A stretch of 64,000 nt of DNA from an uncultured Caldilineales bacterium (GTDB lineage: Bacteria > Chloroflexota > Anaerolineae > JAAEKA01). The position numbers and the translations under genes were made by a program. Each line of letters begins with the position of its first letter. Within the stretch, counting starts at the first letter, position 1. The stretch is from positions 8,641 to 72,640 of the forward strand of contig CALESQ010000106.1 of NCBI GenBank assembly GCA_937907455.1. The letters are read 5' to 3'. The notes beneath the pieces were generated by a model, which searched no databases, was not told the origin of the DNA, and saw only the letters and a list, made by a program, of their open reading frames with translations. Positions 34,389 through 42,599 of this stretch are shown in pieces.

Positions 34389-34552
34389 TGTGGAAAACCC
34401 CGCTAAAACGGTGGAAAACAAGCGCCGGATGTGGAAAACCGGCGCTTTTTCGCGCTTGCGACCCGGCAGATCAAAGCCGGTTAGGGTAACACACCGCGGC
34501 AGCCACTAGATATAGTAACACCGTGCCACCACGCTTGCCTGAGTTATCCACA
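34389..34552. other. DnaA-box cluster, candidate replication origin (oriC)
   Basis: DnaA-box-like 9-mers TGTGGAAAA (34389-34397), GGTGGAAAA (34410-34418) and TGTGGAAAA (34430-34438) are spaced 21 and 20 bases, about two helical turns. A perfect consensus box TTATCCACA in the other orientation lies at 34544-34552. The region follows dnaA directly. No extended AT-rich unwinding element is obvious in this 227-bp gap, so it may be only part of the origin or a DnaA-titration site. Confidence 0.6.
34421..34450 (+). terminator. dnaA terminator with a DnaA box in its loop
   Basis: Stem AGCGCCGG (34421-34428) with CCGGCGCT (34439-34446), followed by a T-tract to 34450. The 10-nt loop contains the DnaA-box-like TGTGGAAAA (34430-34438). 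Confidence 0.8.
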
Positions 34553-34565
34553 GGCGTGGTATAAT
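34535..34565 (+). promoter_or_regulatory. Leaderless promoter of the DinB-fold gene with an embedded DnaA box
   Basis: A perfect TATAAT at 34560-34565 lies 8 bases before ATG 34574, implying a nearly leaderless mRNA. TTGCCT (34535-34540) is a possible -35 with a long 19-bp spacer. The consensus DnaA box TTATCCACA (34544-34552) lies in the spacer, so DnaA binding should block RNA polymerase. Confidence 0.6.
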
Positions 34566-34573
34566 GCGCGGCC

Positions 34574-35089
34574 ATGAACATAGCTATCAACCAACCCGGC
34601 GAAAAAGACAAGCAAGCCCTGAACGCCTTCTTAATCAGCGCCCGCGATGCACTGCTGCTGCTGGTGCGCGACCTGCCACCAGAGCAACGCGAACAGCCCA
34701 ACGTAGTGGGGCATTGGTCCATTCGCGATGTGGTGGGGCATCTGGCAAGCTGGGAACACCGCCTGCTGAACTGGGTGCAGATGGTGCGCAACCATGAGTT
34801 GGAAAAGATCGAATGGCCTGCCTGTGATGCCGATGACGATCAATGGAACCATCAGCAATACCTGCGCAAGCGCGCCTGGACATGGATTGAAACCGTTCGT
34901 GAACTGGCCTTGTTGCGCGAAGAGGTGCTATGGAACCTTGCCTGGGCAGCCCCTGAGCAATTGTTTGCAGCGGCCACCTTGCCAGGTGATGAGGTAGTGA
35001 GCATGGCGACTTTTTTCAACGATATGGCTGAACACGATCTGGAGCATGTGGCACAAATTCGCGCCTGGCTGGCGGAGCAGAACGCATGA
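34574..35089 (+). CDS. DinB/YfiT-fold family protein
   Basis: A 171-residue four-helix-bundle protein. HWSIRDVVGHLASWEHRL (residues 47-64) and the C-terminal NDMAEHDLEHVAQIRAWL supply the three histidines that bind a divalent metal in DinB-like proteins. Members include thiol-dependent S-transferases (bacillithiol, mycothiol) and many uncharacterised stress proteins, so the reaction is unknown. It overlaps the downstream cytochrome b5-like gene by ATGA, so the two are translated together. Confidence 0.8.
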   Translation: MNIAINQPGEKDKQALNAFLISARDALLLLVRDLPPEQREQPNVVGHWSIRDVVGHLASWEHRLLNWVQMVRNHELEKIEWPACDADDDQWNHQQYLRKRAWTWIETVRELALLREEVLWNLAWAAPEQLFAAATLPGDEVVSMATFFNDMAEHDLEHVAQIRAWLAEQNA

Positions 35090-35352
35090 CGGCCACGGCA
35101 GTAACGCCGGCGCGCGTGTTTACCGAAATGGAATTGCGCCAATATGATGGACAACGTGGGGCACGTGCCTACATTGCCTACGATGGCGTGGTGTACGACG
35201 TAACCGATGCCCCCACCTGGCGCGGCGGCATGCACCGCGACCTGCATTATGCCGGGCTGGACCTCACCCGTTCACTGCGCAAAGCCCCGCACGATGCCAC
35301 GGTATTTGAACGTGTGCCGCGCGTGGGTGTGCTGGCGGAAGGAAAACGCTGA
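35086..35352 (+). CDS. Cytochrome b5-like heme/steroid-binding domain protein
   Basis: An 88-residue protein that is essentially one cytochrome b5-like domain: FTEMELRQYDGQRGARAYIA, then GVVYDVTDAPTWRGGMHRDL and LHYAGLDLTRSLRKAPHDAT. The histidines in GGMHRDLHYAG and KAPHD match heme-ligand positions of the short bacterial members. No signal peptide or membrane helix is seen, so it is cytosolic. It overlaps the DinB-fold gene upstream and ends 1 base before the cofD start. Function is unknown; electron transfer or small-molecule binding is possible. Confidence 0.8.
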   Translation: MTATAVTPARVFTEMELRQYDGQRGARAYIAYDGVVYDVTDAPTWRGGMHRDLHYAGLDLTRSLRKAPHDATVFERVPRVGVLAEGKR

Positions 35353-35353
35353 T

Positions 35354-36319
35354 ATGACCCTGCCTGTTTCCATCGTCGCCCTGGCCGGTGGCGTAGGTGG
35401 TGCCAAACTGGCTACCGGCCTGTACCACCTGCTGAGCGAGCGACTCAGCGTGGTGGTGAACACTGGTGACGATTTCCAGCACTGGGGCCTCAGCATCAGC
35501 CCTGACCTGGACACAGTGCTGTATAATTTGGCCGACATCCACAATCCAGCCACCGGCTGGGGCCTGGCCGACGAAACGCATCAGGCGCTGGTGATGATGC
35601 AGCGCTACGGCGCGGCCGGTTGGTTCAGCCTGGGCGACCGCGACCTGGCTACCCACCTGTTGCGCACGGAAAAATTGGCCGCAGGGGCAACCTTGACCGC
35701 GGTCATGGCAGAATTACGCGCCGCACTGGGCATCGGCGCGGCATTGCTGCCCATGTCTGATCAGCCAGTGCGCACGCTGGTACACAGCGACGAGGGCGTA
35801 CTGCCTTTTCAGCGTTATTTTGTGCAGCGACGCTGCGAGCCGCGGCTGCTGAGCCTGGAATTCTCCGGCATCGAGGCTGCTCGGCCCACGCCGCAGGTGC
35901 TGGCCGCCCTGGATCGCGCCGCGGCGGTGATCCTCTGCCCCAGCAACCCCTACCTGAGTCTGGACCCGATTTTGCTGCTGCCCGGCCTGGCTGAAAGGCT
36001 GCGGGCATTTCGCGGGCCGGTGCTGGCCGTGTCACCCATCGTCGGCGGGCAGGCGCTGAAAGGTCCGGCGGCCAAAATTATGGCCGAGCTGGGCGTAGAG
36101 GTTTCCCCGGTGGCCGTGGCCCGGCACATTCAAACACGCATCCGTCTTGATGGCTTCGTGCTGGATACGCTGGATGCAGCCCACGCCGAGGCGATAGCTG
36201 CGTTGGGCATCACCCCGCTGGTGACGGATACGGTAATGGGTGATCTGGCAAGCAAAGAGCGGCTAGCACTGGCCGCGCTGACATTCTGTGCCGACCTGCG
36301 TCCCCCCGCACCACTCTGA
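35354..36319 (+). CDS. cofD: CofD/FbiA phospho-(enol)pyruvate/lactate transferase of F420 synthesis
   Basis: A 321-residue CofD-family enzyme. The N-terminal LAGGVGGAKLATGLYHLL is the nucleotide-binding loop; NTGDDFQHWGLSISPDLDTV carries the conserved metal-binding aspartates; RCEPRLLSLEFSGIEAARPT and CPSNPYLSLDPILLLPG follow in family order. It transfers a phospho-lactyl or phospho-enolpyruvyl group to Fo, making F420-0 or its dehydro form. The partner cofE is about 17 kb away at 53137. The frame is open upstream to 35207, overlapping the b5-like gene; ATG 35354 lies just after that gene's stop. Confidence 0.93.
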   Translation: MTLPVSIVALAGGVGGAKLATGLYHLLSERLSVVVNTGDDFQHWGLSISPDLDTVLYNLADIHNPATGWGLADETHQALVMMQRYGAAGWFSLGDRDLATHLLRTEKLAAGATLTAVMAELRAALGIGAALLPMSDQPVRTLVHSDEGVLPFQRYFVQRRCEPRLLSLEFSGIEAARPTPQVLAALDRAAAVILCPSNPYLSLDPILLLPGLAERLRAFRGPVLAVSPIVGGQALKGPAAKIMAELGVEVSPVAVARHIQTRIRLDGFVLDTLDAAHAEAIAALGITPLVTDTVMGDLASKERLALAALTFCADLRPPAPL

Positions 36320-36355
36320 TCGGCGCACGCTACTGGTTGATCTGCAAAAACCGCT

Positions 36356-37555
36356 ATGGCTACTCTATCTGAAATTCAAACCTTGCTGCGCGCGGAGCAA
36401 TTGGACGGCTGGTTGCTGTTCGATTTTCGCGGCATGAACCCCATCGCCGCGGCCATTGCCCCGCTGCCACCGCACGCGATTTTTAGTCGCCGCTGGGCCT
36501 ACTGGATCCCCGCACAGGGCGAACCGCAATGGCTGGTGCATGCCATCGAGCTGGCCCCCTTCCACGATCTGCCTACACCACCGCGCAGCTATGTGCGCTG
36601 GGGCGAGCTTGCAGCACAGCTTGCGGCGTTGCTGGGCGACGCGCACCGTATCGCCATGGAGTATTCCCCGCGCGGGGCGATTCCCTACGTCAGCCGTGTA
36701 GACGCAGGCACGCTGGAACTGGTGCGCGGGCTGGGCGTGGAGGTGGTCACCTCTGCCAATCTGGTGCAGGCGGTGGAAGCGCGACTGACATCGGAGCAAA
36801 TCGCCGGACATCGCCGCGCCGCGGCTGCGCTGCTGCAAATCAAAGATGCGGCTTTTGCGCACGTTGCCGAGGCACTGGCCGCGGGCCAACGCATCACCGA
36901 ATACAGCGTGCAGCAATGGATTGACGCGCGCCTGGCCGAAGCCGGGTTGGAGGCAGATCACGGCGCGCTGGTGGCAGTCAACGCGCACGCAGCCGATCCG
37001 CATTACTTGCCCACCGCCCGGCATCACGCGGCCATCACGCCGGGCGACTTCCTGCTGCTGGACCTGTGGGCGCGCGAAGACAGCCAACCGAATGCAATCA
37101 TGGGCGACATTACCTGGGTGGCGCTGTGCGCTGACCGCGTACCCAGGCGCTATCAGCACATCGCCGACATTGTGGCCGATGCACGCGATGCAGCCGTGGC
37201 CTATATCGAAACTGAGATGGCCGCAGGCCACGCTGTGCGCGGCTGTGACGTGGATGATGTATGCCGCAGCGTGATTGAGCGCGCCGGCTATGGCCCCTAC
37301 TTTATCCACCGCACCGGCCATTCGCTGGGCCACGAAGGCCACGGCAACGGTGCGCATCTGGATAACCTGGAAACGCACGACACGCGTGTGTTGCTGCCCG
37401 ACACCGCCTTCACCATCGAACCGGGCATCTATCTGCCGGGCGATTTTGGCGTGCGCCTGGAAATTGACGTGCTAGTCACCGCGCACGGCATCGAAATCAC
37501 CACCCTGCCTTTGCAGCGGGAAATCGTGGCGCTGTGCAGGGAAACAGGTACATAG
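36356..37555 (+). CDS. M24-family metallopeptidase (Xaa-Pro aminopeptidase/prolidase-like)
   Basis: A 399-residue protein with an N-terminal creatinase-like domain (ATLSEIQTLLRAEQLDGWLL) and a C-terminal pita-bread fold from about residue 165. Metal ligands are visible in DFLLLDLWAREDSQPNAIMG (first Asp), GDITW (second Asp), HRTGHSLGHEGHG (His), FTIEPGIYLPGDFGVRLEID (two Glu). It should cleave N-terminal residues before proline, or act as a dipeptidase. It is separated from cofD by 36 bases. Cytosolic, with no signal peptide. Confidence 0.88.
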   Translation: MATLSEIQTLLRAEQLDGWLLFDFRGMNPIAAAIAPLPPHAIFSRRWAYWIPAQGEPQWLVHAIELAPFHDLPTPPRSYVRWGELAAQLAALLGDAHRIAMEYSPRGAIPYVSRVDAGTLELVRGLGVEVVTSANLVQAVEARLTSEQIAGHRRAAAALLQIKDAAFAHVAEALAAGQRITEYSVQQWIDARLAEAGLEADHGALVAVNAHAADPHYLPTARHHAAITPGDFLLLDLWAREDSQPNAIMGDITWVALCADRVPRRYQHIADIVADARDAAVAYIETEMAAGHAVRGCDVDDVCRSVIERAGYGPYFIHRTGHSLGHEGHGNGAHLDNLETHDTRVLLPDTAFTIEPGIYLPGDFGVRLEIDVLVTAHGIEITTLPLQREIVALCRETGT

Positions 37556-37916
37556 GTACACAGGTATACAGGTACACAGGTATACAGGTATACAAGTACA
37601 CAGGTATACAGGTAGACAGGTATACAGGTACACAGGTAGACAGGTAGACAAGGGCTAACTCCTTGTCTACTTGTCTACTTCCCTACTTGTCTACTTGTCT
37701 ACTTCCCTACTTGTCTACTTGTCTACTTCCCTCCTTGTCTACTTGTCTACTTCCCTACTTCCCTACTTGTCTACTTGTCTACTTGTCTACTTCCCTACTT
37801 CCCTACTTGTCTACTTCCCTCCTTGTCTCCTTGTCTACTTGTCTACTTGTATACTTCCCTCCTTGTCTACTTGTATACTTCCCTCCTTGTCTACTTGTCT
37901 ACTTCCCTCCTTCCCC
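37547..37916. repeat. Large two-part octamer array forming an imperfect inverted repeat
   Basis: The left part (about 37547-37653) consists of octamers ACAGGTAT/C/G. The right part (37662-37916) is 31 octamers of CTTGTCTA, CTTCCCTA or CTTCCCTC plus a final 7-mer, ending at the ATG at 37917. The left part is roughly the reverse complement of the right part. At the centre GTAGACAAGG (37644-37653) and CCTTGTCTAC (37661-37670) pair perfectly around GCTAACT. It fills the whole 361-bp gap between the M24 peptidase and LutA-like genes. No promoter or Shine-Dalgarno is visible. Confidence 0.95.
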
Positions 37917-38654
37917 ATGTCCTTACCAACCATTGCCCTTTTCATTACCTGCGTAGCCGATTTGTATCGCCCGGAGACGGGCGAGGCGACGGTGGCGCTG
38001 CTGGAACAGCATGGCGCGCGCGTAGAGTTTCCCGCGGCGCAAACCTGCTGCGGCGCACATGCCTGGCAAGCCGGCTGGCGGCAGGAGGCACTTGATCTGG
38101 CTAAACGCTGGATCGGCATTTTCGAGCCGTTCGCGCTGATCGTGGCGCCTTCGCCGATGTGCGTAGCCCATGTGCGGCAAGAGATGCCGCGGCTGCTGGC
38201 CGGTGATGCCGATTGGCAGCGCCGCGCCGAAGCCGTAGCCGCGCGCACACTGGAGCTGAGCGAGTTTCTGCATCGCCACGCCGATTCTGCCGCCCCTGTT
38301 GCTACTTTTCACGGCAAGTTGGTTTATCAGCCAGCGTGCCAGCATCTGCGTACTCTGGACAGCGATGCCGAGGCACAGGCGCTGCTAGAGCAGGTTGCCG
38401 GCGCGCAGAGAGTTCCGCTGGCCGACAGCGAAGCCTGCTGCGGCTTTGGCGGTTTGCTCCCCGTGCGCCAACCGCAGATCGCTGCGGCTATGGCTGACCG
38501 TAAAGCACACGCCATTGAAACCAGCAACGCCGATCTAGTGGTTTGCAGCGAACCGGGCTGCGTGCTGCATATGGCCGAGGGATTAAAGCGGCGCGACAGC
38601 ACCTGCCGCGCCGTGCATCTGGCTGAGTTGCTAGCGGGGCAAATCAATGAATGA
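37917..38654 (+). CDS. LutA/YkgE-like (Fe-S)-binding protein with two CCG domains
   Basis: A 245-residue protein with two cysteine-rich CCG domains: CVADLYRPETGEATVALLEQ then TCCGAHAWQAG, and YQPACQHLRTL then ACCGFGGLLPV, with C527-type CSEPGCVLHM near residue 212. This is the architecture of LutA/YkgE, one of three subunits of the L-lactate dehydrogenase LutABC, and of heterodisulfide-reductase-like subunits. LutB and LutC are not nearby, so its partner is unknown. ATG 37917 is the first codon after the octamer array; the long upstream open frame is only repeat. It overlaps the next gene by 8 bases. Confidence 0.85.
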   Translation: MSLPTIALFITCVADLYRPETGEATVALLEQHGARVEFPAAQTCCGAHAWQAGWRQEALDLAKRWIGIFEPFALIVAPSPMCVAHVRQEMPRLLAGDADWQRRAEAVAARTLELSEFLHRHADSAAPVATFHGKLVYQPACQHLRTLDSDAEAQALLEQVAGAQRVPLADSEACCGFGGLLPVRQPQIAAAMADRKAHAIETSNADLVVCSEPGCVLHMAEGLKRRDSTCRAVHLAELLAGQINE

Positions 38655-38994
38655 ATTGTTTTGGGGCAACCTCGATCAACTCGTAGCGGCCAGCAAAATC
38701 ATCATAGATCGCCCGGCAGGCTCAACTCACCCGCGCTGGGCGACTGTGGTTTACCCGTTGGATTACGGCTATCTGGCGGGCACTTCGGCGGGTGACGGCG
38801 ACGGCATTGACGTGTGGTTGGGCAGCCTGCCAGAGCGGGCGCTGATCGGCATCGTCTGCACCGCGGACATATCGAAACGGGATGCAGAAATCAAGCTGCT
38901 GCTGGGCTGCACCTGCGAAGAAATTGCCCTAATCCCAACATTTCTGAACGGGCACGGCCTGGGCTGCGTGGTCATCCTGCGACCTGCCGCGTAG
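38647..38994 (+). CDS. Small inorganic-pyrophosphatase-like protein
   Basis: A 115-residue protein resembling the core of family I soluble pyrophosphatases: VVYPLDYGYLAGTSAGDGDG followed by IDVWLG, matching the YPxxYGYxxGTxxxDGDxxDV motif with three metal-binding aspartates. It lacks the usual N-terminal strand pair and C-terminal helix (full enzymes have about 170-180 residues). KRDAEIKLLLG keeps an acidic/basic pair. It may be a minimal pyrophosphatase or a related phosphatase; similar short proteins exist in other bacteria. It overlaps the LutA-like gene by 8 bases, so it is translationally coupled to it. Confidence 0.75.
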   Translation: MNELFWGNLDQLVAASKIIIDRPAGSTHPRWATVVYPLDYGYLAGTSAGDGDGIDVWLGSLPERALIGIVCTADISKRDAEIKLLLGCTCEEIALIPTFLNGHGLGCVVILRPAA

Positions 38995-39122
38995 TTTTAA
39001 ACCAATGTAACGGTCAAGCCAGCAAAAGCCATAAAGTGCATTACAGCTCGGCCAAAGATGAGCCATAGGCAGATACATTTTTATTCTGTAGTACGCCGTT
39101 ACGAGTTACTTTCGAGGTTCCC

Positions 39123-40346
39123 ATGACCCCATTTCCCCTCCCCGCCGGTTTTCATTTCACCGGTGTGCCCTGCGGCATCAAGCCGCACACCGCGGCCTAC
39201 GGCGCGGGTCAGGACGCAGCACAGCCGCTCGATCTGGCGCTGGTGTTCAGTGATGCACCCTGCCAGGCCGCGGGCGTATTCACACAAAATCGCTTTCCTG
39301 CCGCGCCGGTGGTCTATGACCGCGCCCTGTTGCAGGCCAACGCCACCGCGCTGCGGGCAGTCGTCATCAACGCTGGCAACGCCAATGCCTGCACCGGCGA
39401 GCAAGGACTGGCCGACACCGCGCGCAGCGCCGCGTGGCTGGAGGCTGCGCTGGGGCTGCCCGCTCACTCCGCGCTGGTGATGTCCACCGGCGTGATCGGC
39501 CTGCCGCTGCCGATGGACAAGATCGAGGCGGGCATTGCCGCGGCCGCGACGCACCTGCGCGCAAACGACACCGCGGACGGCCTGAATCTGGCCGCGCACG
39601 CCATTATGACCACTGACACGCGGCCCAAGCTGGCTGCGCAGCGGGTGGGGCCGGCCACGCTGCTCGGCATTGCCAAGGGCGCGGCCATGATCCATCCCAA
39701 CATGGCGACCATGCTTGGCGTGCTTGTCACCGACGCTGCGCTGGACGCCGCCACCCTGCACGCGCTGTTGCGCGGCGCGGTGGAGCGCAGCTTCAACGCT
39801 ATCACGGTGGATGGCGACACCAGCACCAACGACACCGTGCTGCTGCTGGCGAACGGCGCGGCCGGGCCGGTGGACACGGACGCCTTCGCCGCGGCCCTTG
39901 CCGCAGTTTGCACCGACCTGGCGCAGCAGATCGTGCGCGACGCGGAAGGCGCCACCAAGTTCATCACGGTTCGCGTTACCGGCGCGACGACAGCCGCCGA
40001 CGCGCGGCAGGTGGCGCAGACCATCGCCACCTCGTCGCTGGTGAAGACCGCGGTGTACGGCGGCGACCCCAACTGGGGGCGCGTGCTGGCCGCGGCGGGC
40101 CGCAGCGGTGTGGCGCTCGATCCACAGCAGTGCGCGCTTTGGTTCGCCGGTGATGGCGGCGCACCCTATCAAACCGTGGCGCAGGGCGTGCCGTGTGCCT
40201 ACGACGAAAGCGTGGCCGCGGCGATTTTTGCCTGCCAGGAACTGGAAATTCACCTCGATTTGGGCGCTGGCACAGCCGAAGCGACGCTGTGGACCAGCGA
40301 CCTGACCCATGACTACGTGTCGCTCAATGCGCATTATCGGACGTAG
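39123..40346 (+). CDS. argJ: Bifunctional glutamate N-acetyltransferase/amino-acid acetyltransferase ArgJ
   Basis: A 407-residue ArgJ. PAGFHFTGVPCGIKP opens the protein. KGAAMIHPNMATMLGVLVTD (about residues 186-205) holds the self-cleavage site, where Thr in ATM becomes the N-terminal nucleophile of the beta chain. Then DGDTSTNDTVLLLANG and GGDPNWGRVLAAAGRSG follow. It transfers acetyl groups from N-acetylornithine to glutamate, recycling acetyl in arginine synthesis. ArgH, the last enzyme of the same pathway, is at 43243, but they are separated by unrelated genes. GAGG lies 6 bases before ATG 39123. Confidence 0.95.
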   Translation: MTPFPLPAGFHFTGVPCGIKPHTAAYGAGQDAAQPLDLALVFSDAPCQAAGVFTQNRFPAAPVVYDRALLQANATALRAVVINAGNANACTGEQGLADTARSAAWLEAALGLPAHSALVMSTGVIGLPLPMDKIEAGIAAAATHLRANDTADGLNLAAHAIMTTDTRPKLAAQRVGPATLLGIAKGAAMIHPNMATMLGVLVTDAALDAATLHALLRGAVERSFNAITVDGDTSTNDTVLLLANGAAGPVDTDAFAAALAAVCTDLAQQIVRDAEGATKFITVRVTGATTAADARQVAQTIATSSLVKTAVYGGDPNWGRVLAAAGRSGVALDPQQCALWFAGDGGAPYQTVAQGVPCAYDESVAAAIFACQELEIHLDLGAGTAEATLWTSDLTHDYVSLNAHYRT

Positions 40347-40361
40347 GAGGAGGGCAGGCAA

Positions 40362-40413
40362 GGGTTGGCAGATTGGTAGGCTGGTAGATTGGTACACAGG
40401 TAAACAAGTAGAC
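40362..40413. repeat. Purine-strand octamer-type repeat
   Basis: GGCAGATTGGTAGGCTGGTA, then GATTGGTACACAGGTAAACAAGTAGACAAGG, resembles the left-hand part of the 37547-37653 array. It lies between argJ and the aldo/keto reductase gene. Confidence 0.6.
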
Positions 40414-40470
40414 AAGGTGATGCTGTCTGTCACCCCCGTCACCCTGTCATCTTCCCCTCAGGAGTAACCC

Positions 40471-41433
40471 ATGGACTATCGTAATCTAGGCCGCACAGGC
40501 CTGAAAGTGAGCGAACTCTGTCTCGGCACCATGCAATGGGGCTGGACTGCTGACGAGGCGACTGCGTTCGCGATAATGGATGCCTTTGTCGAGGCGGGCG
40601 GCAACTTCATTGACACCGCCGACATCTATTCGCGCTGGGCACCGGGCAACCCCGGCGGTATCTCTGAAGAGATTATCGGCCGCTGGATGCAGGCGCGCGG
40701 CAACCGTCGCCAGATTGTGCTGGCGACCAAAGTACGCGGAGTGATGTGGCCCGGGCCGAACGGTGAAGGCCTCAGCCGCGGCCACATCATGGCCGCAGCC
40801 GAAGACAGCCTGCGTCGGCTGCAAACCGATGTCATTGACCTCTACCAAACCCACTGGTTCGATACGGCCACCCCCATCGAAGAAACCATGAGCGCCCTGG
40901 ATGATCTGGTGCGGCAGGGCAAGGCGCGCTACGTGGGCTGCTCCAACTACCCGGCTTGGCGGCTAACCAAAGCCTTGTGGGCCAGCGACAAACTGCATCT
41001 GGCGCGCTACGACACGCTGCAACCGCACTACAGCCTGGTACATCGCGCCGAGTTCGAGCGCGAGCTAAAACCGCTGTGCGAAGAGGAAGGGATCGGCGTG
41101 ATTCCCTATAGCCCGCTGGCTGGCGGCTTCCTCACCGGCAAGTATCGCCGCGGCGAGGAAAGCCCGGCTACCCCACGCGCGGGAAGCATTCAGCATCGCT
41201 ACCTCAACGACAAGGGCTACTCAGTAGTCGAGGCGCTGGAGAAACTCGGCCAGGCGCGCGGCAAAAGCATTGCGCAGATGGCATTGGCCTGGCAACTCAG
41301 CCAGCCGGTGATCAGTGCGCCGATTATTGGGGCCAACTCTGTCGAGCAGCTTAACGAAAGCCTGGGCGCGGTGGGGTTGCGCCTGACCGATGCGGAGATG
41401 CAGGCACTGGACGCCGCAAGCGCGTGGGCGTAG
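40471..41433 (+). CDS. Aldo/keto reductase
   Basis: A 320-residue TIM-barrel NADPH-dependent oxidoreductase. MDYRNLGRTGLKVSELCLGT is the standard opening; NFIDTADIYSRWAPGNPGG contains the catalytic Asp and Tyr, VLATKVRG the catalytic Lys, and DVIDLYQTHWFD the catalytic His. IGVIPYSPLAGGFLTGKYRRG and the C-terminal PIIGANSVEQLNESL form the cofactor site. It is close to the YajO/Tas-type general aldehyde reductases. AGGAG lies 8 bases before the ATG. The Fic gene follows with a 23-base gap. Confidence 0.93.
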   Translation: MDYRNLGRTGLKVSELCLGTMQWGWTADEATAFAIMDAFVEAGGNFIDTADIYSRWAPGNPGGISEEIIGRWMQARGNRRQIVLATKVRGVMWPGPNGEGLSRGHIMAAAEDSLRRLQTDVIDLYQTHWFDTATPIEETMSALDDLVRQGKARYVGCSNYPAWRLTKALWASDKLHLARYDTLQPHYSLVHRAEFERELKPLCEEEGIGVIPYSPLAGGFLTGKYRRGEESPATPRAGSIQHRYLNDKGYSVVEALEKLGQARGKSIAQMALAWQLSQPVISAPIIGANSVEQLNESLGAVGLRLTDAEMQALDAASAWA

Positions 41434-41456
41434 AGATTCATACCCGAGAAAAGGCA

Positions 41457-42554
41457 ATGAACTACCGTTACCTGTTTACACCGGAAATTGTGCGTTTACT
41501 GCTGGAGATTGAACAGGCGCGCCAAACGGTGCAAATGACGCCGTTGACGCCCCTGCTTGCAGAAGCCATGCGTCAACAAGCTCGCCTGCGTGCGACGCAC
41601 TATTCCACGCGCATTGAGGGCAATCGTCTGACGCTGGCAGAGACCGAAGAGGTTGTCTTGAGCGGACGCCATTTCCCCGGTCGTGAACGGGATGTACGCG
41701 AAGTGCAAAACTATTACCGGGCGCTTAATCGGATCGAACAATGGGCCGATGAGAAAACCGCGATCACCGAAACGCTGATTCGTCAGCTTCATGCACTGAT
41801 TTTCACCGGCCCGCGCGCGCGCCCAACGCCCTATCGCGATGGTCAGAACGTCATCCGAGATTCGTTGAGTGGAGCCATTATCTACCTGCCACCGCAGGCT
41901 TCTGATGTATCAGAGATGATGGCAGATTTGGCAGCCTGGATCGCCAAAGCCGAACAGGAGCAACTGCCGGCTCCGGTGCTTGCCGGCTTGGTTCACTATC
42001 AATTCGTTACCATCCACCCGTTTTACGACGGCAATGGCCGTGTTGCGCGTGCATTGACGACCCTGATCCTTTATAAACATCACTACGATTTGGGACGATT
42101 CTACAGCCTGGAAGAAGCGTACGCTGAGGATCTGTCAGGCTATTACACTGCGCTGCAAACACATTCCCACCCCAATTACTACGAAGGCCGCGCCGAGGCT
42201 GACCTTACCGGCTGGTTGACGTATTTCGTTCGTACGATGGCTGCGGTTTTTAGCAGGGTTGCCGCGCAGGTAGCTGATCAAACCAGTCATGGTGTGGAGA
42301 GCGGAACAGAGCTTCCGCTCTCTCTGGATCGGCGGGCGCGGGCCGTGTTGGCGTTATTCGCCCGGCAAGAGACCGTCACCAGTGCGGATGTGGCGCGCAC
42401 GCTGGCGCTTTCGACCCGATCTGCCCGCGATCTGCTGACCGGTTGGGTTGCTGCCAGTTGGTTGGTGGTGGTTGATCCATCCCGCAAATCGCGGCGTTAC
42501 GCGTTATCGGCAGAATATCGGCAGTTTATCGGCGGTTTATCGGCAGAAGGGTGA
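41457..42554 (+). CDS. Fic-family protein with N-terminal inhibitory helix (class II)
   Basis: A 365-residue Fic protein. The inhibitory motif STRIEGN (residues 50-56) precedes the Fic core, whose catalytic loop HPFYDGNGRVAR (187-198, catalytic His187) is complete. A C-terminal winged-helix-like region (about 285-365, LSLDRRARAVLALFARQETV) may bind DNA or the target. Fic enzymes usually add AMP to Tyr/Thr/Ser of target proteins; class II members keep themselves off by the inhibitory glutamate. No separate antitoxin gene is visible, fitting internal inhibition. ATG 41457 has AAGG upstream; the frame is open into the preceding gene. Confidence 0.92.
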   Translation: MNYRYLFTPEIVRLLLEIEQARQTVQMTPLTPLLAEAMRQQARLRATHYSTRIEGNRLTLAETEEVVLSGRHFPGRERDVREVQNYYRALNRIEQWADEKTAITETLIRQLHALIFTGPRARPTPYRDGQNVIRDSLSGAIIYLPPQASDVSEMMADLAAWIAKAEQEQLPAPVLAGLVHYQFVTIHPFYDGNGRVARALTTLILYKHHYDLGRFYSLEEAYAEDLSGYYTALQTHSHPNYYEGRAEADLTGWLTYFVRTMAAVFSRVAAQVADQTSHGVESGTELPLSLDRRARAVLALFARQETVTSADVARTLALSTRSARDLLTGWVAASWLVVVDPSRKSRRYALSAEYRQFIGGLSAEG

Positions 42555-42599
42555 TGTTGCGTCCCGACAGAAAACGGGTTGGTTGTGCGCAGGCCGTGA

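Noticed and set aside
37663..37956. Leu/Ser/Thr-rich small proteins encoded by the octamer array
   Set aside because: The 8-bp period makes the peptide in any frame a repeat artefact (STSLLVYL-like); the real gene begins at 37917.
39099..40442. 447-codon minus-strand ORF opposite argJ
   Set aside because: argJ has all family motifs; this is its shadow.
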